From Elysia chlorotica (lineage: Eukaryota; Mollusca; Gastropoda; Plakobranchidae): DNA of 64,000 nt. Below, piece after piece: positions 1-12,900 of the stretch. The translations under genes were made by a program, and so were the position numbers. Where the stretch lies: contig RQTK01000230.1 in NCBI GenBank assembly GCA_003991915.1, forward strand, positions 129,595 to 193,594, given 5' to 3'. Each line of letters opens with the position of its first letter. The first letter of the stretch is position 1. Below the pieces are notes generated by a model. It was not told the origin of the DNA. It ran no database searches and saw only the letters and a list, made by a program, of their open reading frames with translations.

Positions 1-3000
1 ATTTTTTTATAGCCGACTTTAACTTTCACAACAGCTTCAATTTCTTTTAGTTCGTGTTACCGCAAAGCTTTCTCAGTTTAACGCCTCGTCGATATCTTGA
101 ACTATGTCTAGAATCTTTAGTTGCTGAGAGCTGACTCTGAAGACTTGAGAGCCTGAGACTAGGAGTTACCGCAGCGCAACCAAAAACAATTTAAATAGGC
201 TAGTACATGTACTAGATTCTCGGTGGTGAGTTGATGTGAGGCCACGATATTTTGTTGTTGTCCTCGAGGTGGCCTTAGTTTAAGGTCAATTTTTCCAGAC
301 AATGATGTCAAAGGTTATGACCCTTAAATACTCTTGAGACCACATATTCTTTTAACAAATTTGGAAAGTTTGAAAATATTATTTTTTGGGGGGAAAGATA
401 TTTAAAACTATTATAATACTTAATACTTTAATCATAAAATGAACAAAGAAGAAAAAGGATTTTATAAATAAAAAGTAATAAATTAATGACCAAACCGGAA
501 GTGTTTTTGAACGTGTTTCTCGTTTTCAATTTGCATAATTCCATGTTCATGGCGAACGGCGTCCTGTGCATAAGAAACTCACCTTAGTCAAAACTCAACT
601 AAAGGGTATGAACTAAGCATTTTTCTTCAATTCATAAAAAAAATTATACAATTTATCTATGTCTAGATCCGCTCGTAAACTGTGCTTGCATATAGGATCT
701 AGATCTAAATCTATACGGTTTAAGACACTGGTTCTAACTCGAGTCTCAGAGTCAGAAACATGAAGTAAAGTCGAACTCTGAAAAACGGTTCCAGAAACAG
801 ATACATTGTGTTGAGAATGTATCAAGATCTGGAAAATCTAGATTCTAGATCTAGGACGTATTTTGAAATCTAGATCTAGATCTAAATTGGGTTAAAAATC
901 TTATGGGAGCCATTTGACTTTCGTCGTTTCGCATAGGCCCCTATGGCACCTAACATCGAAACTAAATTCTAGTAAATTTACAGAGAAGTTGACCCCCCTC
1001 TCCATTTCATTTTCAGTTTTGTGGTCCCTAGCCTGTGGGCGGGTGGAATTTGATGTGTTTGTGTGGGGGATTTGATTACGTTGGAGTCAGCCAACAGAGA
1101 GAGACAGAGCAAGCGAGTGTGAGAGAGAGAAATGAATTGGTTGCTTAACATATCAATTTATGTGCTTGCGTATCACCGTATGTGAGTAAAGCTGGCAGGT
1201 ATTTTATTCAATTTTAATAAACGAATTCTGCCCACCCACCCACCCACCCATTCGATTGCCCACAAGTTAGGTAGCACAAAACTCAACGATTGCCTTTTTG
1301 TTAACCTTATTTTATCCGTTTATGAGTAGTTTATAGATCTAGTACTTCATCCCTTGGCTGTAACAAAATCTGTTCTAGGTTTCTTTCCTCTTTTAATAAC
1401 CTATATTTTTACCTCTGTCTCAAAAAAAGGAATAAGCAAAGCCCAGCACTTGTAATGACGGCTCAGATTTCAATACACTTTGCAACCTTTGTGCTGTCCC
1501 TCCTGATGTGGATTTTAATAACAATTGGTTTGGGGAGTTAGCAGTGACGGCCAGCTGAGGTGTCGGAACAAAGGGGGATAGGGCGTTGAGACTTGAGGTA
1601 GAGAGTATAGCCGGCAATGTTTAGGTGCATGCTCAAAAGAGAGAGGGATAGGGAGCATCAAAACATGTTTGTCTAAATTGAGGAGAGAAATTAACGCAAA
1701 AAAATATAGGGTGGTGGTGGAATCGCGTTGTGCAGTGTACAGTAACATATCTTATTTTCAAAAAAAATAAAGCCAAAACAATACAGTGACTATTATCATT
1801 AGGTTTATTGGTTGATTTAGTTCATATCAATAGTTAATTTTTATACTAGCGTCCGGTTTAACTTTTTTGTTAAATTGGTTTGTGTTCAGTAGTGTCGTAA
1901 TATACAATTGGTGTCTGCATTGCAACGCATCAATTTGCATTGATAAATGTTGTGATATTGATTTTTTTATACATTAATGAAGCAAGGATTCGCAATCATA
2001 TTGCATATTTTAAAATGGGATCTCAGTTAACTTTAAATGTTGTTTTGGTTAGACCTAGTTATATGGTTCATATCCAATCATCAGAGTATAATCACTAGTA
2101 GGATATCTTTATACTTTGAAGGTATCAGTGAACGAGTTGTGTCTATCCTAGCTCATTTTCTCTCAACAATCAGTCACATTGCTTCATGTACCTGACTCTA
2201 TGTCACTGGTGCTTGTGGTCAGTGCATAGGGATGTTCTTGTTGCACCCACATGCAAGGAATCATGATTGGGTAACTCAGATTTAAGAGTGTGGCCCTTTT
2301 TAGCATGCAATAATTTGAGGTAGGCATGCAGAAGCCACCAATCTGCACTGAGGATTGCCTTGGTTGTTAATCCATGACTTGATGTCACAGAGCATGTGGC
2401 AATTTATATTATTCTGAGACAAAGTTTAGAATGGCAGGTCTGATAGAGGAGACACTGAACAAAACTTGCATATAGAATCCTTTTCCATTTTCCTTTTAAA
2501 ATCGATGCATTTGCAGTGGAAACCTAATAATTCCAATTGCTTCCTTTGAAAAATTATGACAAATTTCCTTTAGTTTTCTTTCTGAAGAAACCTCCCTACC
2601 CCATTTCTAAATGAATGTCTTGGGCATCAATAAGGACTGGATGCTGCTTGACAAATAGTACTTTTGCTATTTATGCCTATTGGTGATGCCACTTTTGAAT
2701 TATTAGATTCAAACCATAGAGACTTTATTCTGATATCATATTTTTAACATTGACAAAGATTTCTTCAATATTCTGAGTATTTTCATAATACATGATAATT
2801 ATCCTTTGTTCATATGATGGGAACTATTTAAATTAAATGGAAAAGAAGAGGAAGAATTAACGAGGGAGAGAAGCATGTGCTGCACCGCGCTAACATATAA
2901 ATATTTGTTATATGGGTATCCCACAGATGAATCCAATTCTCTACCCAAACCATTTAAATTAGGTCCGGAAAGAGAAGATACTGAAGTGTGACTTGTCTTG

Positions 3001-3932
3001 TTTATGACTCCTTTTATAAATCTAGTAACCACCAGATGTGCAACACAATCTGAATGTAGACTTTCAGCAAACCCATGTCTTCTACCATGCAACATTTCTT
3101 GGCGTTTTAACGGTTACTTTTTAATGCTTTAGAAGATTGAAACGGCTGCCTTGAAAGTTAACATTTTGTCATGAGATGAGTCATTTTAAACATTTAGTTT
3201 TAGATCATAATGCAACAAGTATTTTTCCACTTCGAACAGAATGATACACATTTGTTTTTCAATTGTATCCTAAAACAAATTATCCTGTTGCAAGTTGTGT
3301 AATTTTTTGTTTACAAAAGGGTATAAATAGCATTCCATCTGTGTGCCTTTTAATGCAGCGCAGGTAAATATTTTGACCAGAGACAATGCTTGCCAGCCCG
3401 TGGTGAGCTGTCAGATAGGAGTACAAGATTTAGGGCTTAGAGCTTGCTGCTCACAAACTAAAGTGAACATAATTACATATTTTCATCAAAATATTTTAAG
3501 TACCTTTTTGCTTTGAAAGATATTATTGTCTTAATTATAGTTTATATACATTAATATACATTTTCTAGTTTACATACATATGTTATAAATTATGTGTATT
3601 GCACTTTGATACCTAATTAGTAGTGTTCTATTTTGTTGTATGACGTTTGCGAGTTTGGTTTTGATATACTTTTATCATTTAAAAAAAAAAAAAAAACACT
3701 GTAACTTGTGTAAGATACAACTATACCTCAAAAAGGGTTTCTTCAATGATAGGAATTTTCTTTATAAATTTATGTTCTTAAAATTTTTTTATTCTCCTGT
3801 TTCCCCACACCAACATTCAACCCCAATTTTAATTTCTAAATTTTTCTGCTTTTTTTCTATAGAATGAAACTTAAACTTAAAGTCAGCAAAGGTTAAACAA
3901 TTTTAAAAGCTTTTTTGTTTTATTTTTCCCAG
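1..3932. other. Region upstream of WTAP: no gene recognised, holds its 5' UTR exon(s) and promoter somewhere
   Basis: The WTAP start codon lies 11 bases after a good acceptor (pyrimidine run then CAG ending at 3932), so at least one non-coding first exon lies further left, here or off the window. I cannot fix it. An ETS/GABP-type word CCGGAAGTG at 495-503 is a promoter candidate. The segment also holds a cluster of TCTAGA/AGATCT words (about 655-890), a short CCCA repeat near 1231-1250 and a poly-A run near 3680. The open frames here are short and resemble no family I know. Confidence 0.4.
655..890. repeat. Cluster of overlapping TCTAGA/AGATCT palindromes
   Basis: The hexamers TCTAGA and AGATCT overlap into short runs (for example near 661-666, 690-710, 825-855 and 870-885). 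The same motif recurs at about 31330-31640, 32990-33000, 33105-33155, 33535-33550 and 38850-39000. It is simple-sequence-like and self-complementary, with no coding content. Confidence 0.6.
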
Positions 3933-3943
3933 ATTAGTACGCT

Positions 3944-6900
3944 ATGTCAGACACTTCATCACCGAAAAGGGTAAGATACCATGCCTTCTACTTTACTCGG
4001 ACCAAGATTTAGAAATTTGCTGTATTGTGTATTAAAACTGTACTTAGTGTAATGGTGTATATATGTAGCAGAGAAAATCAGTTAACAGAGATCATCGAAA
4101 TGAATTTTATTTTTGCTTTTTACATTTTCATAAAACTGGAAAATTATTGATTTTTTCGGATAGTAAGTTTTGTCTCAGGGCTGAGAATTATTTACCTTTT
4201 GTTTATGATGCCACTCTTCTTATCGATTTAGTAAATCAAATTTCCTCATTGTTAACATTTTATTCTTTGTTGGCTTAATTTTCTCCATTTTCATTATGAA
4301 TGTACTCTATTATGAACAAACACAGTAATCAGACCTGTAAACTATGCACCATCGTGACCGGATTGTCGGAATTTTGACAATTAAGACATATCTGATTGGA
4401 AATTTTCCTGCCCTCTTAACATAACCGAACACTCTACCTTTAGATCCCCAGACTTTTTTTCTATCGTAAAATCCTTTAAACGTATCAGATCAACATATTT
4501 AGCTCCATCGCTTTGTTAATCATAGAGAGGCAAATATTTCGCCATGTAATCTCAGAGTAAAGTTATCATAATGCTTCGATACATACATTTCAATTGATGA
4601 AAACAAGTTTGCTTATTGCTTTTTTAGTGTCCATTGTAGGCTAATAGTAATTATAAAGATGAGAATCGAAGCATGTGTTACAATAATACATTTTTGGGTT
4701 GTTTTTTTTTAGACCAATTTAAATTATGAAGTGTTTAAATGTTTAATGGGGTTCATCAATTTGCATTTGCTTTTCTTTAAACAAAACTCAAAATGTTCAC
4801 TAGAGGGCTTATTTTGTACTCAGATTTTACAAAATTTTGTGGGAAGCCTGCCCCCTGACTCCCCTAGAAAAACTTGTCTGCCGTGTCCACATAGGTGGTA
4901 GGAATTTTCAGACAGTTTAAAATTATTTTAAGTGGCACTTACAGGTCTGAGTAATCGTGACTTTTTTTTCTACAGCCTCGCCTAGAGTTTGATGACAGTT
5001 CTGGCAAAGATGAACATTTTGACAAATACAAGTAAGAACTTTTTTTTTTTCTTTGCAATTATGATTTTTAAAAACTGGACTTTGATTAATTATTGTTCCT
5101 TTCAGCTATAAGTTAAATTGTTTTATCTGTATGGCTTTTTCAGTCATTGTACGAAATTTTTGACACTTTTACATGTTAGTGGAAGGTTTTTTGAAACTCA
5201 TTTCAATATAGATCATTGTTTAGTTCAATTTAAGTGAAATTCCTTTTTTTTTCAACCCAAACAGAAGTCGAGAGCGTGAGAGAGAACAGGACGATCAGAG
5301 CAGCAGCTACTCTCATTCACATTCAAAGCACAGAAAACGTCCTGAGCCAGGTAACTGAATAAAGGCAAATGTATTTAAGGTTTAAGTTTTTATTGCATAC
5401 TTCCTTGTTGTTGTTGAGGTAGTGTGGTGACCTACTTATTAGGGATTTCGCAAGTTTTTGTAAAGAAAAATTTGGTTCATCAATTGTCTACGCAGTACTC
5501 TGATTGGAACAGTCAATTTTGTTGTTGTTGTTTGTTTGTTTTTTTCACTAAGGGTAAGTAGCATTGATGATTGATGTTTTAACTCACTGAACACCATTCC
5601 CGTTTTTTGTTTGTTTTTTTTTTGTCTTTCAGTTCAACTATTAGCTGTTAATCAAACCTTGATTTAAAATAATTTTTAAACATTTTGATGTAAAGTACGG
5701 TAATGCCCATTAGCATCAACTATTTGATATTCCTGGAGCAATCTTTTGATTTTCATAGGATGACAAAGATTTTTTCTTTATTTTTGTGTGTGCAAATCTA
5801 ACAGAGGAAGACGAAGCTAAAGACGAAGATGGCAAAACTAAGCTAAGCAGTGCTGAAAATGCAAGGCGAGAACACACACTTGTCATGAGACTAACAAATA
5901 AAGAGCAAGAGCTGCAGGACTGCATGGTAAGCTTGGTGTTGTCTCAAATGATGAATCGGGGCCAATAGCTTAATTTTTTAACGTTGTTTTTTTAAGTCAT
6001 CTGCAGAATAACTCAGGCAGTGTTTGTACTACAATGTCCATTTTTTCCTAAATGCTTTTTTGGCTGTGGGGCTATGCAAGGGCATTCTCAAAAAATTTTT
6101 TTTTTAATTTGTGCTCAGAATTTTAAATTACACCATCCAATTAATCCCCCAATTGAATATACCAGATGTATCGACAGGCAAATGTCTTTAGATTGAATTT
6201 TAGACATAAGAAAAAATAAAGGCAATCCACAGGAGTATCTAGATAAAATTCGTCACCAGATATTGAGCTTTGATATGGCCTCATATAAACAATGAAAAAA
6301 GTTCACATTGCAATGATAGACCAGTGTATGTTCAATTTGTTTTGTTGCTGTTTTTTAAATGGTGGTCTGGAGAAAGTTATTGGGAGTGTAAGAAGCAGAT
6401 TTGTGAAGATAAACTTTTGTCATTTCTGGGATAAAATTCATAGTGGGTGTTTATTTTCAGTGGTAAAATAGGTTTTAGCATTTTAATTTTGACCCTATCG
6501 TTAAGTTGTGAGGTTCATTTAGCACAAACTACTCATTCAACCCCTTTCATTTTCATTTTAGAACCAGATCCAGGAGATGAAGCAAGCCCAGACACAGAAC
6601 ACAGCTCAGCTGCGCTCTATGCTGCTAGATCCAGCAATAAACCTTGTTTTCCAGCGAATGGCCAAAGAGATGGACGACCACAAGGACAAACTCAAGCAAA
6701 AGCAAAATGAATTGACAGCATGGAAATTCACCCCTGACAGGTGTATATTACATCCCTCTGTTTCTTCAATGGTATATGTTGATATCGCTCTCTTGGGCTG
6801 CGCTCACAGTCCCACAGGGAAGGTCACTTGAAAAGAAAAAGAATCCCTACTTGTCCCAAAGCCACTCATCTTTCCAAGAGTTAATTGAAACAGGTCGTCA

Positions 6901-9900
6901 AAGGTAACACCTGTATCGGGATGAAACCTGCCTTATCTCCTCTCCTGAATCTGCTGCAGCTAAAAATATTCGACAGAAGCTTCCCAGAAAAGTGTCATTC
7001 CTTTGCTCAAATCTGTGATACACAGTTATAGTATTTTGCGTATGTATGGCATGAGGCTTATATGGTTTTCCTCAAAGTGCTATCATAAATGCTTAAGAAG
7101 AAAAAATTCAAAAGCATTTGCGAGACCCAAATGCTGGGAGGAAAAGTGTGTACTGTATCAAGATGGTACTAATAGCTTCAGAAAGACTTTTGTGTATTTT
7201 AATCTGTTCTTGTCTGTGTCTGTATTGTTTGAATATTTGTTCACTTTATCCTTTGTTGCTTTTAATGTATATGTGTATCTTCATAAAAGTGTTTTTTATT
7301 TTCAATACAGCAAACTACATAAAAGGAATCATTCTGTCTTTGCTCTTAAATCTTTACACCCATAAATCCATTGTACTCCCAAACTATATCAAAATGACTG
7401 AAAGAGCCCTATTAGCTTTATCTCAGTTGTGGCTGGAGAGTATTGCAGGCTGGATTTTGTCATTGTCAAATGGACTTGGAGTAGGTCAGCTTTTTCCTGT
7501 TTTTATGAGATGTTGATTTGTTTTGTTTTTTTTATGTTAAAGGAAAGTAGGTAAGATAAGATAAGATAAGGAAAGTAGGTTGTCCATTCCTAGTTGTTTT
7601 TTTTTTTAGAAACAAGCACAAAGTAGAATTAGGCATCCGACTTACATCTTTGTTTTTCAATCAGGGATCTACTACTACTGAAGTCTGCCCGATGCACATT
7701 TTTATATGATCTAGGATGAACAAAATTCATTTTTTTCTAGATGAGTTTGAAATGTGAAGCCATGGATCTACAAGATCTTGATTTTTTTTTTTTCTTTCAA
7801 CCAATTATTTTCTGATTACACTGTTACAAGTTTGTAAGAAAAAGCAAGATAATGTTTGAAGTTTAACAGTCTTGATAGTATCCTTCATTTATTATTTGAA
7901 GTACTTCCACCCTGTACAAGTGTTATTTTATAGGAGTATGTTTGAAACAGTCATATGTTCTGTCTCCATGTGAAAAATATAGGATAACCTAAATCTTTTT
8001 TGTTTTGCTTTTAATGAGCAAGATTAGTTGAAGCTTCATTTTTTCAGTTGTTTTATGCTAGCGAAAAATGATAGGCATTCATGCTGTGAACTAATCTGAC
8101 GTATCTTGGGGTTGGAATAATTTTTTTTTTTTTTTTTTTTTAATCCTTTGGTTGTATCTATAATGTCACATTAAAACTCACCTTAGACTTTCAAAATAAA
8201 TTTTGATGTATGAACCTTAGGAGGCTCAAAAGACAATTACCTTACTTTTTTTTTTTTTTTAATTCCCTAAAAATCCATTTGTCTGGTACCTTAAAAACTT
8301 TCTCCATGGAGGCCAAAGGTGTAGCGTTCTGTTCAATAATTTTGTGTGGCGAATATAAACCGCGTGTGTTTACACATTCCTTTTTCATTGTTATTATCTT
8401 TCTCACCAATTTCCATGTTCCCCTATAATGGGGAAGCTTTTTATTTGTCTTTCCACTTCTGCCCACATCCATCTTCCTGATGCCTCTTAAGTCCCACATG
8501 GCCTACCTCTTGATCTATTTCTCTGAGGATTGAAGTCCAGTACCTTTTTTAAATTGTTAAAACCTATCTTTCTAAGTAACAGTTTACTTAATCTATCTCC
8601 ATATCTTTCCTATTTTAATTTTTTATTTGGTCCTGTTTTGTTCTATACCTCCAACAGCATCCTATTTCTCTTTATTCATGAGATAGTTTCTTTTGAAGAA
8701 GGATGGGGTCATTTTGTATGATCAAAGCACAGAACTTCATTTGTTCTTAAACCTTCAGCAAGTCTCTTACACATATTTATTTAATCTGTAAACTTAACAG
8801 AAAGTCCTAATACATCATATTAATAGAAGTTTCTTTTTTTAGAATAGACTTATGGTAATGAAAAGGTTGACAGCAAACACTGTTTCTAAAGCTCAAACTT
8901 GGCATTTTGATAAAGTGGGTTTGTTGCATGCATGGAAATGAAGACTTTAATTTGTGTAGATTTTAATTTCTGATAAGTATATTGTATTGATTTCTTGTTT
9001 TGAAGAAATGATCTTTTCGGCTTTAAACATTTTCAGCCTAGTTTGAATAGTCTTGGGTTGAAACAGATTGTTTGAAATATTAATTAGGACATCCTAAAAT
9101 TCCTATTCAACAATAACAGTGGACACCTGAATAACTTTAGCTTGATATTTGAATTTCTCATAAACTGTAATTTACCATGATTTAGTTTTTTTTTCTCTTA
9201 GCCTTTCTTGGAATCATTGTCATCCTGGTTTGATTATCTTAATTCAAAGTATATGTCCCCTTTAAACAAGGGTCCTTTAAGGGAGAGAAAAAGAAAAAGC
9301 AAATGTTGAGGGGGGTGCGTATAAAAAGAAAACAGGGAATGAACTGAGTAAATTATAATTATTATATTAATGCAGTGGTTCAATAATTCCTTTTTTATCT
9401 GTAATTTTTAATCTTAAAAATTTGAGGGCTTAATCCATTCTCAGACAGTTTGTACTATAGGTTTCCATTGTATTGAATGTAAGCACATTTCAGTTTTTAA
9501 AGTTTTTAGCCATTTAGAACCCTCATTTACGTGTGTTGATTTTGTGTTGTACATTTTGTAAGTGCAAATACTGTTAATGTGTATCTGTCTGTGGTGCAAA
9601 TTGTTTTTATCATTGTTGCGTCTAAAGTAAAATAACTAAATAACTATCAGCAAAGGCTTTTAGACAAGCACTTGTGTATTACTATTTGTCTTTCAGCACA
9701 ATTTCAAACTCAAAGCATTTAGCTGTTTGGCAGTGGTGTAGCCAAATTCCATATTAATCTTCACCTCAGGATATGGCATCCTTATCAGATAGCACTATCA
9801 CCAAAAAATGTGCAAGAGTTGTCCCAAGTGTGCTTACAGCTAGGAGGCTTGGTCTGAAGTGTTTTTCAAAGGAATATGTGAATTCCTTATCGCAATGATT

Positions 9901-12900
9901 ATTACAAATATGTATTCAAGATGATGCCATCAAGGTGCATTTTAAGTATTGTCAATCAGTGTGATAATACATCTTAAGAAATGATGAATAGCGTTAAGTA
10001 AAATGGCGTTATTCCTAAATCTCCACCGCGTGGCACAGAGTGAAGATTCAAGCTTATTTGAAATCTGCATGACAACCAGCTTAGCACTTGGCAGCGTGAG
10101 GAAGAAATTCAAGCCATTTTCTCTGAAGTCAGCGTCCATGCTTAAACCTATTTTCAGAAGCATGGCACGTTCATAGCACTTCAGTTGCTGAACATCTCGT
10201 CAAAGACTCGTCTGCTGAGTTGCACATGGCAAATTTCAATTCGTTGATTACTTCGTCAATGGCAGTTGCAAAAGTTTTGCCTTTTGCTTCTCTGCAATAG
10301 TTATCACCTGCAGCGCCCAAGCAATCTTTTATTTGTAATGTGTGATTTAAGAGCTCTATTGCCTACTTGGCATCAAGATTTCTCTTCAACATGCTGTATG
10401 CATGGCACAAAATGCCATCGTCATCATCATCACAGATCAACTTTATGCCCCAAATCTCACTTTCACAGCAGTCGAGTTGCAATTAGCTTTGCAGCGAGAG
10501 TTGAATGCTTCGGCTGAGTTTCATCCCACATAAATCTAACTATGCTGCAGTCTCACTCTAGAAGAAACTGCCAACCCTTGAATGGGCCTCATTAACCAAA
10601 ATGCGTTTTGTGAAGATGTCTCTTCTTTTATGGTAAGTATGGTAGAATCGTTTGAAGAATTGGTTCTGTCGTTCCTGGACTTCACCAAATTTGAAAATAT
10701 TCTTTAAGAATTTGTTCTGTTTGATATTTAATGAACTATTTTCTTAAACTTTAAGTCAAAATAATGTAAATGGGAGCTTGTTGGTCTCTCTATAAAAAGG
10801 TATAGTAACACAAGGGCATGAAGTGTTAAAAAGAATCAAAAGTGAAAAAAAAGGACGTTTGGGGTGCCCGGTAGGCAAGCACTGCTACAAGCACTACAAT
10901 TTTTTTTAATTACCTTAGAGTTATTCCAAACGAAATATTTATTTTGATCATGTGAATTGTGTGGAAATGTATGATCTTTGTAAAGCGTTAGTAAAACTTT
11001 CTTATTCAAACCAACGCGAGTACAAGGTTGGACATGATTCTTTTGGTCTCCCTTGCTTTTAAGAGGATCAACTTTATAACTGTATTTCTCAATTTTTCTT
11101 TCAAATTCAAATCTAGTGTGTGAGGTTTACAAATATGATTCAGGATTGTGAGCAATTCCCTTTCATTATGGCAAAGGCAAAAATCTATATACCAGCAGAA
11201 ATACTAACATATTTTCATTGGCCAACAGCCGGATGTGCCAGTAAATGAAAGATTTGAATCTGCTTTAGGAGATATCAAATATTACTCTAAATTTGAAAAT
11301 TTCTCATGCATGATTGTTCATTTAGGTTTTTCATTTTTAATTTATTCATGTAAAATTTGGACTGGAAATCAGCTTTAAGCTTGGCAAGCCTATTTCTTTT
11401 AAAATTTGAGAAAGCCGATTCTTGTGACGGATACATACTTTAGCTGATTTCTTGAAGTAATGATTTATGTTTCAAATAATTTTATCTCTATCTCAATTGA
11501 GTTCAAACTAATATGATATAGCTTTGATCAAGCCATAATAGCTGAAGTGCAGTTCATAGGCTTGAGCAAAGGAATGACTTTATAATGGTACAGATTTCTT
11601 TTGTTACTTTATTATCTCTGTGCTCAAGAGGGCGCGGTGGCCCTGGGGTAGAACATCGGCTTCCGGCGCAAAAGGTTTGCGTTTTAGCCCTGGCGATTTT
11701 GCTCCCTACTTATGGGCCGGTATTAGTATAATAAGACCGGCTGAGACTGGAGTCATGGCATCCCAGCCCTATCTTGTGTGTGCCAGCACATAAAATTGTC
11801 TGACGTCAGTCTTGAGGCTCGTCCACAATATAGCCTATATAGTGCTGATGTTGGACGTTAAACCAACTCAACTACAACTACATCTCTGTGCTCAAAGACT
11901 ACTTCACTCTCTTCATGGTTCTAAAGACAAAATATCTGTCTATTTTGAAGTTTGTTGTATATGGCGATTTTTTTCTTCCTCAAATTATTACCTTTTTTTC
12001 CACCTGATTCTTCTCTTTCTTATAAGATTGAGTAATTATGTTATTTTTCTTTTTTTTTTTTTTTTAACTGTCACAGTGCTTGTACTAAAAGCATTGAATT
12101 AAGGTACTAAAATGTTTATTACAGTGATCATCATTGCTAGAAATGTAATTTATACTTTTAATTTTGTTCATTAGGCTTTTTAAGTAATATTTAATTTTAC
12201 CTTAAACTTTATAAAAATACCTTTTAACATATTTAAAATGAAACCATTGTCATGATTGTGTTAAGAGAAATTAATATATTTTAAAGGTTTATAAAAGTTC
12301 TGTTTACATTTGTTTTGGGGAATTAAAAGGAAAAGCATTTTAAATTTATAGGGACATATGACGGGGACTATAGTTTTAACTGTAGCATGTAGGACTTATT
12401 CAAACTGTTAAAAACTTTTCATTTTAAATGGTTGTAGTAATTTATTCCCCATTCATCTTGAGGCTTAATTGCCTGAATTGATTTTTCCTCGTTGGAAAAC
12501 TAATAAGTAATACTAATTTTCTTTTAATATAACATTTGTTTTTTTCTCTCGTATCTTTAGTCAAACAGGGATGAGAGTAATGGCCAGGTGTCGTATGTTA
12601 CTGCAGGAAAATCAGGAACTGGGCAAGATGATTTCTTCAGGACGCACTGCAAGACTTGAGGGAGAAATAGTTTTGCATAAAGCCCTTGCTACGGAGATGA
12701 AAAAGAATCAGAAAGGTAGTTTAAATGTACTGATTATCTCTTTCTTTTCATTTTTATTGCACTCAATCACCTAGCTGTTATGCTCAGTTTTTTTTTTTTT
12801 TCATCCTTTTGTAAAGATATTTTTACTGGGTCTTCATGAAAGAAAAATATTTGTTATTCACTTTGTTTTGTTTTTCGTATACAGTGGCTTCAGGCTTAAT

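Noticed and set aside
7003..7516. Open frames of 120 and 132 codons in the WTAP intron
   Set aside because: Composition is that of intron DNA (Leu/Phe/Ser/Tyr-rich from T-rich sequence), with no domain and no splice support.
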